64,000 nucleotides of DNA from positions 2,294,001-2,358,000 of the forward strand of contig NZ_CP016448.1 in assembly GCF_001713355.1 (NCBI RefSeq), given 5' to 3'. Shown piece after piece: positions 8,701 through 17,861 of this stretch. The first letter of the stretch is position 1. Every line of letters begins with the position of its first letter. Source of the DNA: Methyloversatilis sp. RAC08. GTDB taxonomy: Bacteria > Pseudomonadota > Gammaproteobacteria > Burkholderiales > Rhodocyclaceae. Below the pieces are notes generated by a model, which was not told the DNA's origin, searched no databases, and saw nothing but the letters and a program-made list of their open reading frames with translations. The position numbers and the translations under genes were made by a program.

Positions 8701-8868
8701 ACTTGTCGGGGTGGAGGGACTAACGCCGCTTCTGGCTTTTGCACAGACCGTGGGAGATATCGTCCCGCCCCTCACCATCGAGCACCCATGAGGAATCCAT
8801 CGACGCGGCCCTCGCCGGCCCTGATCGACCATATCCTGCAAGCGATTGCCTGGTGAGTCCCGACAAGT
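8701..8868 (+). ncRNA. Candidate bridge-RNA region of the IS110 element
   Basis: The non-coding stretch before the transposase is bounded by an inverted repeat, acttgtcggg (8701-8710) and cccgacaagt (8859-8868), and is about 168 nt long. IS110-group elements encode a structured guide ('bridge') RNA of roughly this size upstream of the transposase. This is positional inference only; I have not folded the RNA, and since the transposase is broken any RNA may be a relic. Confidence 0.2.
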
Positions 8869-8897
8869 CCCTAAACCTTAGTCGGGAGCGCCTGTTC

Positions 8898-9717
8898 ATG
8901 ACAAGTCAGCCTTCGCCGATTCACATCGGCATCGACGTATCCAAAGCCAGCCTCGATATCGCACTGGGCGAGCACGGCCCGGTGCAGCGCATCGACAACA
9001 CCCCTCTAGCCATCCGGGCCTGGCTGCGCACCTTGCCCAGCGGCCCGCTGCACATCGGCTGCGAGGCCACCGGCACCTACCACCTCGCGCTGCGCGACGC
9101 CGTGATCAAGGCCGGGCACCCGCTCTACCTGATCGACGGCTACCGCCTCTCGCGCTACCGCGGCGCCACCAGCGTGCGGGCCAAGACCGACCCGATCGAC
9201 GCCCGGCTCATCGCCCGCTACGTCGCCAAAGAGGGCACGCACCTGCGCCCCTACACGCTGCCGCCCGAGGCCACGCAACGCGTGCAGCAACTGCTGCGTC
9301 GTCGCGCCACCCTGGTCCGGACCGCCGTCATCTTGCGCCAGAGCCTGTCCGATCTGCCCGGCTTCAAGCGCGAGGTGCGCGACCTTCCATCGGGGCGCCT
9401 TCACCCGTGCAGACGCCTTCATCGCCTATCTCGGCCTCGATGTGTGCGTGCGCCAATCGGGCAACCAGCACGCCCGCGGCACCCTGAGCAAAAAGGGCGA
9501 CCCGGAGCTACGCCGACTCCTGCACAACGCCGCCATGGCAGCCAGCCGATCCGACACCTGGAAGCCTACCTACCAAGCCTTCATCGCCCGCGGCTTCTCC
9601 CGCACCCAGGCCCTTGTCGCCCTGGCACGAAAGATCGCTCGCGTTGCCTTCTCTCTGATGAAAACCGGCACTCAATACCAACCCGGAGGGCTCAAAAACA
9701 CTTGTGCTCAGACATAG
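8898..9717 (+). pseudogene. IS110-family transposase, internally deleted and frameshifted
   Basis: The N-terminal DEDD (RuvC-like) domain starts at the ATG at 8898: GIDVSKASLDIAL, EATGTYH and KTDPIDARLIARY supply its acidic residues. After LPGFKREVRD (near 9380) the frame is lost. The C-terminal transposase_20 part resumes in the +1 frame from about 9394 (GAFTRADAFIAYLGLDV) and continues through GTLSKKGDPELRRLLHNAA to a stop at 9717. Both parts total ~270 residues, whereas intact members have more than 300, so an internal segment with the helix-hairpin-helix region between the domains has been deleted and the frame shifted. The enzyme is almost certainly dead. Confidence 0.85.
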
Positions 9718-9825
9718 AATCTCCCACAGAAGAGCTCCCACAGAAGAGCTCCCATGGCCGGAGCTATGCTCAACGCCTCTGCGGTCACGACAGCGGCTTC
9801 CTTGGCTGCTGCCAGGCGGGTCCCT

Positions 9826-12549
9826 TCAGTGCGCCTCGTCCCAGTTCAGGCCGACACCGGCTTCGACCTTCAGCGGCACCGACAGCTGGGCCACGCCTTC
9901 CATCAGCGCCGGCACGCGCTCGCGCACGAGGTCGATTTCGACGTCCGGCACTTCGAGCACCAGTTCGTCATGCACCTGCAGCACCAGCCGCGTGCCGAGC
10001 TGTTCGCGGTCGAGCCAGCCTGATACCGCGATCATCGCCAGCTTGATCAGGTCGGCGGCCGTACCCTGCATCGGCGCATTGATCGCGGCCCGCTCGGCGC
10101 CCTGTCGGCGGGCGACCTGGGCGGCGCGGATTTCCGGCAGCTGCAGCCGGCGGCCGAACACCGTTTCGACCCAGCCCTGCTCCCGCGCCAGCGCACGGGT
10201 TTCGTCCATGTAGCGTGCGACGCCGGGGTAGCGCGCGAAATAGCGGTCGATCCAGCCCGCAGCCGCGGCGCGTTCGATGCCCAGGTTCTTCGCCAGCCCG
10301 TGCGCGCTCATGCCGTAGATCAGGCCGAAATTGATCACCTTGGCGTAGCGGCGCTGTTCACTGCTGACCTCGCCCGGCGGTACGCCGAACACTTCCGACG
10401 CGGTCGCGCGGTGCACGTCTTCGCCATCGGCGAAGGCCTGCAGCAGGCGTGCGTCCTGCGACAGGTGGGCCATGATGCGCAGCTCGATCTGCGAATAGTC
10501 GGCGCTCACCAGTACATGGCCGGGCGGCGCAATGAATGCGGAGCGGATGCGCCGGCCTTCCGCGGTGCGTACCGGAATGTTCTGCAGATTGGGGTCGACC
10601 GACGACAGCCGACCGGTCACCGCGACCGCCTGGCTGAAGCTGGTGTGCACGCGGCCGGTGTCGGCGCGCACCATGCGCGGCAGCTTGTCGGTGTAAGTAC
10701 CCTTGAGCTTGGCCAGGCTGCGGTATTCGAGGATGAGCGCCGGCAGCGGGTAGTCGAGCGCCAGTTGCGACAGCACTTCTTCGTCGGTCGAGGGTGTGCC
10801 GCTCGGCGTCTTCTTGATCACCGGCAGCTTTTCGCGCTCGAACAGGATTTCCGCCAGCTGCTTCGGCGAGTTGATGTTGAACGGCTGCTTCGCTGCCGCG
10901 TGGGCGCGCGCTTCCAGATCGATCATCTTCTGACCCAGCTCGTTGCTCTGCGCGGCCAGCGAGCCGACGTCAAGCAGCACGCCGGTGCGCTCCATGTCGA
11001 ACAGGATCTGCGACACCGGCAGTTCGATGTCTCTATATATATAGGCAAGCTTGGGGTCGGACTGGATGCGCGGCGCGAGCACCGCGTGCACGCGCAGCGT
11101 TACGTCGGCGTCTTCGGCCGCATAGTCGGTGGCGCGGTCGACCGCGACCTGATCGAAGCCGATGCGCGACGCGCCCTTGCCGGTCACCTCGTCGTAGCTG
11201 ATCACCTTGATGCCGAGGTGGCGGGTGACCAGCGCATCCAGGCTGTGGCTGCGGTCGGCATCGAGCACATAGCTTTCCAGCAGCGTGTCATCGACCACGC
11301 CGGCCAGCCGGATGCCATGGTTGGCGAATACGTGGCGGTCGTACTTGAGGTTCTGTCCGAGCTTGCCGTGTGCAGCCGATTCCAGCCAGGGCTTGAGCTT
11401 TGCCAGCACCTCGTCGCGCGGCAGCTGTTCCGGCGCGTCCGGATAGCAGTGCGCCAGCGGCAGATAGGCCGCGACGCCTGCTTCCAGCGCGAAGCTCATG
11501 CCGACCAGTTGCGCCTCCATCGGCTCCAGGCTGGTGGTTTCGGTGTCCAGCGACACCACCGCGGCAGCGTCGAGCAGCGCCAGCCAGCGCTCGAGCGCCG
11601 GCCAGTCGAGCAGCGTTTCGTAGTGCGTACGGTGGCTGCCTTCCGGTTCGGTGGACGGCGTGGCGTCCGCGGCCGGCGCCGGCGCGTTGATCGTCTTCTT
11701 CGGTCCCTTCGCCAGTTCTTCCAGCAGGCCGCGGAAACCGTAGCGCTCGTAGATCGGCCTCAGCGCGTCGGCGTTTTCGCCGTCCGAGGTCAGCGATTCG
11801 AGCGGCTGCGGCAGTTCGACGTCGCACTTCACCGTCAGCAGGCGGCGCGCCAGCGGCAGGAAGCCCAGGTGGGCGCGCAGGTTTTCGCCCACCTTGCCGC
11901 TGATTTCGTCGGCATGCGCGACGATGTCGTCGAGCGAGCCGTACTGCTGCATCCACTTCACGGCGGTCTTCGGACCGCACTTGTCTACGCCGGGCACGTT
12001 GTCCACGCTGTCGCCGATCAGCGCGAGGTAGTCGACGATGCCGGCCGGCGTCACGCCGAACTTGGCCAGCACGCCGGCTTCGTCCAGCTTTTCCTCGCTC
12101 ATCGTGTTCACCAGCGTCACGTGCCGGTTCACCAGCTGCGCCAGATCCTTGTCGCCGGTGGAAATGACGCAGTCGATGCCGCGTGTGGTGGCCTGGGCCG
12201 ACAAGGTGCCGATCACGTCGTCGGCTTCCACGCCGTCGATCATCAGCAGCGGCCAGCCGAGCGCGCGCACCGCGTCGTGGATGGGTGCAATCTGTGCCGC
12301 GAGTTCTTCCGGCATCGGCGGGCGGTGGCTCTTGTAGTCCGGATACCAGTCGTCGCGGAAGGTCGGACCCTTGGCGTCGAACACACAGGCGCGGTAGTCC
12401 GCCTTGTAGTCGCTTGCCAGCCGCCTTAGCATGTTGATGACTCCGCGCAGTGCGCCGGTCGGCTCGCCCTGGGCATTGCGCAGGTCGGGCATGGCGTGGA
12501 AGGCGCGGTACAGGTAGGACGAACCATCGACAAGCAGCAGCGTGGGCAT
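9826..12549 (-). CDS. polA: DNA polymerase I
   Basis: A full-length 907-residue polymerase for gap filling and Okazaki-fragment processing. The N-terminal ~290 residues are the 5' nuclease (LLLVDGSSYLYRAFHA, VEADDVIGTLS, STGDKDLAQLV). The 3'-5' exonuclease domain keeps its acidic residues: DTETTS near 335, GQNLKYDRHV and YAAEDADVT, so proofreading should be active. The polymerase domain has SADYSQIELR (~683), RRYAKVINFGLIYG and QVHDELVLEV (~858). Start ATG at 12549 gives the canonical MPTLLLVDGSSYLYRAFH. It is divergent from the LOG-family gene, with a 53-bp spacer that must hold both promoters. Confidence 0.97.
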   Translation of the reverse strand: MPTLLLVDGSSYLYRAFHAMPDLRNAQGEPTGALRGVINMLRRLASDYKADYRACVFDAKGPTFRDDWYPDYKSHRPPMPEELAAQIAPIHDAVRALGWPLLMIDGVEADDVIGTLSAQATTRGIDCVISTGDKDLAQLVNRHVTLVNTMSEEKLDEAGVLAKFGVTPAGIVDYLALIGDSVDNVPGVDKCGPKTAVKWMQQYGSLDDIVAHADEISGKVGENLRAHLGFLPLARRLLTVKCDVELPQPLESLTSDGENADALRPIYERYGFRGLLEELAKGPKKTINAPAPAADATPSTEPEGSHRTHYETLLDWPALERWLALLDAAAVVSLDTETTSLEPMEAQLVGMSFALEAGVAAYLPLAHCYPDAPEQLPRDEVLAKLKPWLESAAHGKLGQNLKYDRHVFANHGIRLAGVVDDTLLESYVLDADRSHSLDALVTRHLGIKVISYDEVTGKGASRIGFDQVAVDRATDYAAEDADVTLRVHAVLAPRIQSDPKLAYIYRDIELPVSQILFDMERTGVLLDVGSLAAQSNELGQKMIDLEARAHAAAKQPFNINSPKQLAEILFEREKLPVIKKTPSGTPSTDEEVLSQLALDYPLPALILEYRSLAKLKGTYTDKLPRMVRADTGRVHTSFSQAVAVTGRLSSVDPNLQNIPVRTAEGRRIRSAFIAPPGHVLVSADYSQIELRIMAHLSQDARLLQAFADGEDVHRATASEVFGVPPGEVSSEQRRYAKVINFGLIYGMSAHGLAKNLGIERAAAAGWIDRYFARYPGVARYMDETRALAREQGWVETVFGRRLQLPEIRAAQVARRQGAERAAINAPMQGTAADLIKLAMIAVSGWLDREQLGTRLVLQVHDELVLEVPDVEIDLVRERVPALMEGVAQLSVPLKVEAGVGLNWDEAH

Positions 12550-12602
12550 GGCGGATTCCGTGATTGCTCAGCGCGCCATTATCAACCCCGGACCCCCTCC
12601 CC

Positions 12603-13331
12603 ATGAGCGCGAAAGACAAACTTCCCGGCATGATCGACCCCGGTGACGCGGCACGCGCCAGCAGTGCGCGCGAGGCCTGGCGCATCTTCGGCATCATGGC
12701 CGAATTCGTCGAGGCGACCGAAAGGCTGCAGGCCATCCGCCCGGCGGTCAGCATTTTCGGCAGCGCTCGCACGCCGCGCGAGCACCCCTACTACGACCTG
12801 ACCGAGCGCATCGCGCGCCAGTTGTCGGACGCCGGCTTTTCGGTCATTTCCGGTGGCGGCCCGGGCATCATGGAAGCCGCCAACAAGGGCGCCTTCCACG
12901 GCAAATCGCCCAGTGTCGGGCTGAACATCCAGCTGCCGATGGAACAGAGCGCGAACGTCTATCAGGACATTTCGCATTCCTTCGAGCACTTCTTTGCCCG
13001 CAAGTACATGTTCGTGCGCTTCGCCGCCGCCTATGTCGTGATGCCCGGCGGTTTCGGCACGCTGGACGAGCTGATGGAAGCGCTGACGCTGATCCAGACC
13101 CGCAAGAGCCGCAGCATTCCCATCATCCTGGTGCATACACCGTTCTGGCAGGGGCTGATCGACTGGTTCCGCAGCACGCTGGTGACCGAAGGCATGATTT
13201 CCGCGTCCGACATCGATCTGGTGCAGCTGATCGACGATCCGGCCGAGGTGGTCGAGGCGATCTTCCGTCATTACGAGAACCGCAGCTTCCTGCCGTTGCC
13301 TGAGGAGCATGAAGCCATGCTGAATCTGTAG
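12603..13331 (+). CDS. LOG-family nucleotide 5'-monophosphate phosphoribohydrolase (TIGR00730)
   Basis: A 242-residue Rossmann-fold protein of the lysine-decarboxylase-like/LOG family. Signature motifs SGGGPGIMEAA (83-93) and PGGFGTLDE (148-156) are intact. Characterised relatives cleave the N-glycosidic bond of cytokinin ribotides or nucleotide 5'-monophosphates; the common 'lysine decarboxylase' label is historical. An N-terminal extension of about 45 residues precedes the fold, as in the larger bacterial subgroup. ATG at 12603 was chosen; an in-frame TTG at 12564 would overlap the promoter region of polA. Confidence 0.85.
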   Translation: MSAKDKLPGMIDPGDAARASSAREAWRIFGIMAEFVEATERLQAIRPAVSIFGSARTPREHPYYDLTERIARQLSDAGFSVISGGGPGIMEAANKGAFHGKSPSVGLNIQLPMEQSANVYQDISHSFEHFFARKYMFVRFAAAYVVMPGGFGTLDELMEALTLIQTRKSRSIPIILVHTPFWQGLIDWFRSTLVTEGMISASDIDLVQLIDDPAEVVEAIFRHYENRSFLPLPEEHEAMLNL

Positions 13332-13436
13332 GTTCAGGACGCAGGATCAAAGATGCAAGGAAACAACGGGCCGGTCCATGCGTCACCGGGAAGCGCGGGG
13401 GCCTCTGTTAAACTGCCGAATCACAAAGGATTTTCG

Positions 13437-13796
13437 ATGCGACTGCTCCTATCTGCCGCCCTGATCGCCGCCTCGCTGGCGCTTGCTGCCCCGCCGGTTT
13501 TCGCCCAGGCCGACCGGCCGGCAGATCTGCAGCCCATTCCGGAACCACCGCCGCCGCCGCTGCCGCTCGAGGGCGGCGACGTGACGACCGAGCCGCAGGT
13601 GACCATCATCCAGAAGGCGGACGAGCGGGTCGAGGAGTACCGCATGAACGGCAAGCTCTACATGATCAAGGTGACGCCGTCGCACGGCGTGCCCTACTAC
13701 CTGATGGACGAGAACGGTGGCGGCGTGATGACACGCTACGACGATCTCGATCAGGGTCTGCGCGTCCCGAAATGGGTCATTTTCTCGTTCGACTGA
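13437..13796 (+). CDS. DUF2782 exported protein
   Basis: A 119-residue protein with a signal peptide (cleavage near VFAQA) and a proline run (PEPPPPPLPL). The mature domain contains VTIIQKADERVEEYRMNG and VPYYLMDENGGG, which I recognise as DUF2782, a small family found beside polA and thrB in betaproteobacteria. Function unknown; probably periplasmic. The ribosome-binding site aaagga is well placed before the ATG. Next gene is thrB, 44 nt downstream. Confidence 0.82.
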   Translation: MRLLLSAALIAASLALAAPPVFAQADRPADLQPIPEPPPPPLPLEGGDVTTEPQVTIIQKADERVEEYRMNGKLYMIKVTPSHGVPYYLMDENGGGVMTRYDDLDQGLRVPKWVIFSFD

Positions 13797-13840
13797 CCTG
13801 CATGCGCCGTCGGCGCGTGCCCAACTTCCGAAACTGATAC

Positions 13841-14797
13841 GTGTCTGTCTTCACCACCGTCACCGCAGACGAGATGCGCGACTGGCTGAAGAATTACTCC
13901 ATCGGCCATCTGCTGTCGCTGGAGGGAATTCCGGCCGGCATCGAAAACACCAATTACTTCGTCGACACTTCGAACGGTCGCTACGTGCTGACGCTGTTCG
14001 AAAAGCTGACGCGCGCCGAACTGCCGTTCTACGTGCACCTGATGGCGCACCTGTCGCGCCACGGCATTCCGTGCCCCGCGCCGATCGCCGATCGCGACAA
14101 CGAATACCTCGGCACGCTCAACGGCAAGCCGGCGATGCTCGCCACAAGACTGGCCGGGAAATCGCAGATGGCACCGCAGGCGCCGCACTGCGCTGCGGTC
14201 GGCGGCATGCTGGCGACGATGCATGTGGCCGGCCAGAGCTACGGGCGGCGCTTCGCCAATCCGCGCGGCTACGACTGGTGGCGCGCCGCCGCGCCGCAGC
14301 TGCTGGGTTTCCTCGACGCCGATGACCGCGCACTGCTCGAATCCGAGATGGCGTTCCAGATCGCGGCGCGCGAGGGGGGCGCCTGCGCCGGGCTGCCGGC
14401 CGGCGTGGTGCACGCCGACCTGTTTCGCGACAACTGCCTGATGGACGGCGAGCGCATCGGCGGCATCATCGATTTCTACTTCGCCGGCGATGACTTCCTG
14501 CTGTTCGATCTCGCGGTGACGATGAATGACTGGTGCTCCGATGAGTCCGGCGAACTGGTGGCCGACCGCGCCGAAGCGATGCTTGAAGCCTACCGCGACG
14601 AGCGTCCGCTGACCGACGCCGAACACGGTGCGTGGCCGCTGATGCTGCGCGCCGCCGCGCTGCGCTTCTGGCTGTCGCGCCTTTATGACTTCCACCTGCC
14701 GCGTGATGGAGAGATGGTGCACAAGCACGACCCGAAGCGCTTCCGCGACATCCTGCGCGCCCGCATCCATGCCGGCGACGCCCTGCCATGGCAGTGA
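13841..14797 (+). CDS. thrB: Homoserine kinase (APH-fold type)
   Basis: A 318-residue kinase that phosphorylates L-homoserine in threonine biosynthesis. It belongs to the aminoglycoside-phosphotransferase-like form of ThrB, not the GHMP form of enteric bacteria. Visible: the family opening MSVFTTVTADEMRDWL, SLEGIPAGIENTNYFV, the catalytic loop VHADLFRDNC and the metal-binding IIDFYFAGDDFLLFDLA. The start is GTG at 13841. The end overlaps the next gene by 10 nt, so translation is probably coupled. Confidence 0.93.
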   Translation: MSVFTTVTADEMRDWLKNYSIGHLLSLEGIPAGIENTNYFVDTSNGRYVLTLFEKLTRAELPFYVHLMAHLSRHGIPCPAPIADRDNEYLGTLNGKPAMLATRLAGKSQMAPQAPHCAAVGGMLATMHVAGQSYGRRFANPRGYDWWRAAAPQLLGFLDADDRALLESEMAFQIAAREGGACAGLPAGVVHADLFRDNCLMDGERIGGIIDFYFAGDDFLLFDLAVTMNDWCSDESGELVADRAEAMLEAYRDERPLTDAEHGAWPLMLRAAALRFWLSRLYDFHLPRDGEMVHKHDPKRFRDILRARIHAGDALPWQ

Positions 14798-15648
14798 ATC
14801 TGCAGGCACGCGCGCTGCCGGCGCTGGCCGGCTGGTCCTGGATCAGCGGTGGCTTCGCGCTGTTCCGCCGCAATCCGCCGCTGATGACCGCGCTCACCAT
14901 GGGCTATCTGCTGGTGATGGTGTTCCTGAACATCGTGCCGTTGATCGGCCCGGTGCTGGTCGCTGTCTGCCTGCCGGTCATGTCGGTCATCGTATTCAAC
15001 GGCGCCCGCCTGCTCGACAAGCAGCTCGATGTATCGACCGAAGTGCTCAAGACCGGACTGGCCGAGAACCTACGGCCGCTGGTCCAGCTCGGCTTCGTGC
15101 ATCTGGCGGGTTCGCTGGTCGTGGTGCTGATCCATACCCTGTTGTTCGCCGCGCCCGACGTGCCGCTGGCCGAAGCCGACGAGGAGGCGTTCACGCGCAC
15201 GCTGATGCAACTGCTGCCGCTGGTGCTGCCGCTGATCCTGATCATGTGGTTTCCGCCCTATCTGATCGCGACCCAGGGCATCAAGCTCGGCAAGGCGCTG
15301 TTTTTCGGCGCAGTTGCGGTGCTGCGCAATGCCGGTGCCTTCATCGTGTATTTCGCCGGCGCGGCGGTTCTCGGCGTCGGCCTGCCGGTGCTGGTGATCC
15401 AGCTGATCGGCAACGACGAAGGCATCGCCAGCCTGTTGCGCATCGGCGTGCGCATGACGTTGCTGTTCGTGCTGGTGCCGACGCTGGCAGCCAGCCTGTA
15501 CGTGAGCTTCCAGCAGGTGTTCGCGCAATTGCCCGAACCGGAGCCTGAGCCCGAAGCAGAAGCAGAAGCCGATTCCGAGCCCGATCTCGAGCCCGACGCC
15601 CGATCCGGGCCGGATTCCGGACCGCGCAAAGACGCCGCCGATGAGTGA
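14788..15648 (+). CDS. BPSS1780-family integral membrane protein
   Basis: A 286-residue inner-membrane protein with about six predicted helices (for example MTALTMGYLLVMVFLNIVPL and LMQLLPLVLPLILIMWFPP). It opens with a GWSWISGGFALFRRNPP segment that is characteristic of the BPSS1780 family. The last ~45 residues are a cytoplasmic tail of alternating Glu, Pro and Asp (PEPEPEPEAEAEAD). Function unknown. It overlaps thrB by 10 nt and nadD by 8 nt, placing it in the same operon. Confidence 0.8.
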   Translation: MAVNLQARALPALAGWSWISGGFALFRRNPPLMTALTMGYLLVMVFLNIVPLIGPVLVAVCLPVMSVIVFNGARLLDKQLDVSTEVLKTGLAENLRPLVQLGFVHLAGSLVVVLIHTLLFAAPDVPLAEADEEAFTRTLMQLLPLVLPLILIMWFPPYLIATQGIKLGKALFFGAVAVLRNAGAFIVYFAGAAVLGVGLPVLVIQLIGNDEGIASLLRIGVRMTLLFVLVPTLAASLYVSFQQVFAQLPEPEPEPEAEAEADSEPDLEPDARSGPDSGPRKDAADE

Positions 15649-16315
15649 GCCACGGCCGGCCGGTGCAGGCTCCGGCATGCCTCTGGGTATTTTCGGCGGG
15701 TCGTTCGACCCGGTGCACCTGGGCCATCTGCGGCTGGCCGAAGAAGCGCTTGAAACACTGCAGCTCGAGCGTGTGCGCTGGATTCCGGCCGGTCAGCCCT
15801 GGCACCGCGATGCGTTGCGCACCGACGCGGCGCATCGGCTCGCCATGGTGCGACTGGCCACCGCGTCCAACCCCGCGTTCGAGGTCGATGCGCGCGAAGC
15901 GGAGGCTGGCGCACCGGGCTACACGGCCGATACGCTGCAGGCGCTGCGCGCCGAGCTGGGCCTTGAGCGTCCGCTGGTGCTCATCCTGGGTGCCGACGCG
16001 TTCAGCCAGCTGCATACCTGGCAGCGCTGGAAGTCGCTGTTCGAACTGGCGCACATCGGACTGGCGACGCGTGCCGGGCAGGCGGTCGATCCGGCCGCGC
16101 TCGACGGCGCGCTGGCGACCGAACTTTCCGCCCGTCTGCAGCGCGACCCGGCGGCGCTGTGCGCGGCACCGGCCGGCGCCGTTATACCGTTCGACATGAC
16201 CGCACTGGCCATTTCGGCCACCGATCTGCGGGCACGACTGGCGCGCGGCGCCAGCTGCCGCTATCTTGCCCCGACAGGCGTGCTCGATTACATCCGCCAT
16301 CACCGGCTTTACTGA
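15641..16315 (+). CDS. nadD: Nicotinate-nucleotide adenylyltransferase
   Basis: A 224-residue enzyme that adenylates nicotinate mononucleotide in NAD synthesis. The nucleotidyltransferase signature GIFGGSFDPVHLGHL lies at about 16-30; LILGADAFSQLHTW and the C-terminal ISATDLRARLARG motif complete the active site. It overlaps the preceding membrane-protein gene by 8 nt and is followed after 8 nt by rsfS, the standard nadD-rsfS-rlmH order. Confidence 0.96.
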   Translation: MSEPRPAGAGSGMPLGIFGGSFDPVHLGHLRLAEEALETLQLERVRWIPAGQPWHRDALRTDAAHRLAMVRLATASNPAFEVDAREAEAGAPGYTADTLQALRAELGLERPLVLILGADAFSQLHTWQRWKSLFELAHIGLATRAGQAVDPAALDGALATELSARLQRDPAALCAAPAGAVIPFDMTALAISATDLRARLARGASCRYLAPTGVLDYIRHHRLY

Positions 16316-16323
16316 GAGAATTC

Positions 16324-16719
16324 ATGGAAATCAATGCATTGCAGGCGCTGGTGGTCGACGCGCTGGAAGACATCAAGGGCAAGGACATCGAAGTGATCGA
16401 TACCTCGAACTTCAATGCCCTGTTCGACCGGCTGGTCATCGCCAGCGGTGACTCGAATCGGCAGACGCGCGCACTGGCGCGCCACGTGCAGGACAAGGCC
16501 CGGGAAGCCGGCGCGCACGTGATCAGCGTCGAAGGCGAAGAAACCGGCGAGTGGGTGCTGGTCGATCTGGGCGATCTGGTGGTGCATGTCATGCAGCCGG
16601 CGGTGCGTGCCTATTACAACCTGGAAGAATTGTGGTCGGGCTCGGCCAAGCCGTCCGATCGTTCGGCCGCTGCCGCGCGCAGCCCGGGCGTACGCGGTCG
16701 CGGACCGGACGCGCGTTGA
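16324..16719 (+). CDS. rsfS: Ribosome silencing factor RsfS
   Basis: A 131-residue protein of the RsfS/Iojap family, which binds uL14 on the 50S subunit and blocks subunit joining during starvation. Seen: [18 protein letters not shown] at the start, [18 protein letters not shown] and [19 protein letters not shown] basic, low-complexity tail of about 20 residues follows the domain. Its stop codon overlaps the TTG start of rlmH (TTGA), indicating translational coupling. Confidence 0.95.
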   Translation: MEINALQALVVDALEDIKGKDIEVIDTSNFNALFDRLVIASGDSNRQTRALARHVQDKAREAGAHVISVEGEETGEWVLVDLGDLVVHVMQPAVRAYYNLEELWSGSAKPSDRSAAAARSPGVRGRGPDAR

Positions 16720-17186
16720 AGCTGCGGGTGATCTGTGTCGGGCACCGCATGCCCGGCTGGGTCGATGCCGGCGTCGAAGAATTTGCCCGCCGCATGCCGC
16801 GCGAGTCGCCATTCGTCGTCACCGAAATCAAGGCCGAGCCGAGAACGCAGGGCAAGCCGGTCGAGGCCCTCCTCGACGCCGAGCGCGTGCGCATCGAACA
16901 GGCGATTCCGCCGCGCGCCCGCATCGTCGCTCTCGACGAACGCGGCGACGACCTGACCACCGTGGCGCTGGCCGAGCGGCTGCGCAGCTGGCGTGACGGC
17001 GGTGACGACGTGGCGTTGCTGATCGGCGGTCCGGACGGCCTCGCGCCAGCGCTCAAGGCGCGTGCCCACGAGCTGATCCGCCTGTCCAGCCTCACCCTGC
17101 CGCACGCACTCGCCCGCCTGTTGCTCGCGGAAGCGTTGTATCGTGCAGCCAGCCTCGAATCCAACCATCCGTATCACAGAGAATGA
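16716..17186 (+). CDS. rlmH: 23S rRNA pseudouridine-1915 N3-methyltransferase RlmH
   Basis: A 156-residue SPOUT-class methyltransferase acting on position 1915 of helix 69 of 23S rRNA. The start is a TTG at 16716, chosen because it gives the expected [16 protein letters not shown] opening and the family length of about 155. The SAM-binding knot is shown by [11 protein letters not shown] and the C-terminal [12 protein letters not shown] and SNHPYHRE. Overlaps rsfS by 4 nt and maf by 4 nt. Confidence 0.95.
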   Translation: MKLRVICVGHRMPGWVDAGVEEFARRMPRESPFVVTEIKAEPRTQGKPVEALLDAERVRIEQAIPPRARIVALDERGDDLTTVALAERLRSWRDGGDDVALLIGGPDGLAPALKARAHELIRLSSLTLPHALARLLLAEALYRAASLESNHPYHRE

Positions 17187-17809
17187 GTCTGTCGACCACC
17201 GTACCGCCCGCGCTTTATCTGGCATCGCGCAGCCCGCGCCGGCGTGAATTGCTGACCCAGATCGGCGCACCCTTCCTCGTACTGCCCTTTCGTGGCCTGC
17301 CGCGCGAAGACATCGACGTACTGGAAGATGTGCGCGACGGCGAAGACGCGGAAGGCTACGTCGTGCGCGTGGCGCGCGCCAAGGCCCTTGGCGGCGAGCA
17401 GCGCCTGTCCTGGCGGCGTCTGTCTTCCGGGCTGGTGCTGTCGGCCGACACCACGGTCGAAGTCGATGGCGAAATACTGGGCAAGCCGGCCGACGCGGCC
17501 GACGCCACCCGCATGCTCGGGCTGCTGTCGGGCCGCAGTCACCGCGTGCTGACCGCGGTCGCGGTCAGCGACGGACGCCGGCTCGAACACGTGCTGTCGA
17601 TCTCCACCGTGCGATTTTCTGCGCTCGACGCGCGCGACATCGAACGTTATGTCGCGTCCGGCGAACCGATGGACAAGGCCGGTGCCTATGGCATTCAGGG
17701 CCGCGCCGGTGCGTTCGTCGAACACATCGACGGCTCCTACACCGGCATCGTCGGCCTGCCGCTGAATGAAACCTGGCAGCTGCTGCGCCGCTTCGGCCTC
17801 CATTTCTGA
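17183..17809 (+). CDS. maf: Maf-family nucleoside triphosphate pyrophosphatase (YhdE type)
   Basis: A 208-residue housecleaning pyrophosphatase, probably hydrolysing dTTP/UTP and modified nucleotides. Motifs: [12 protein letters not shown] near the N-terminus, [17 protein letters not shown] in the middle and [12 protein letters not shown] near 160. The YGIQG form fits the YhdE branch rather than YceF. Translation is coupled to rlmH through an ATGA overlap, and rng follows after 52 nt. Confidence 0.92.
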   Translation: MSLSTTVPPALYLASRSPRRRELLTQIGAPFLVLPFRGLPREDIDVLEDVRDGEDAEGYVVRVARAKALGGEQRLSWRRLSSGLVLSADTTVEVDGEILGKPADAADATRMLGLLSGRSHRVLTAVAVSDGRRLEHVLSISTVRFSALDARDIERYVASGEPMDKAGAYGIQGRAGAFVEHIDGSYTGIVGLPLNETWQLLRRFGLHF

Positions 17810-17861
17810 CTGAATTTTCGAGCGAGATTCCGCCATCCCACCCTTCCCGGTCCGTGCAGTC

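Larger units (their letters stand above)
8701..9717 (+). mobile_element. Remnant of an IS110-family insertion sequence
   Basis: A transposase remnant (8898-9717) preceded by ~200 bp of non-coding sequence, the length expected of an IS110-group left end. The ends are not certain because IS110 elements often lack terminal inverted repeats. The left limit is set at the inverted repeat starting at 8701 and the right limit at the transposase stop. It lies directly beside a REP palindrome on the left, and REP-like fragments (ctcccacag, twice) follow on the right. Confidence 0.55.

Noticed and set aside
8739-10046. Single 435-codon transposase reading frame
   Set aside because: Only codons from 8898 to about 9380 resemble a transposase; beyond that the frame is out of register and continues into unrelated sequence, so the gene is a pseudogene.
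10300-12429. Long open frame (709 codons) on the plus strand
   Set aside because: It is antisense to polA, with no family features and Arg/His-rich composition typical of high-GC shadow frames.
12603-13331. Lysine decarboxylase
   Set aside because: The PGGxGTxxE and GGGPGIME motifs define the LOG-type phosphoribohydrolase family; the decarboxylase name is a historical mislabel.
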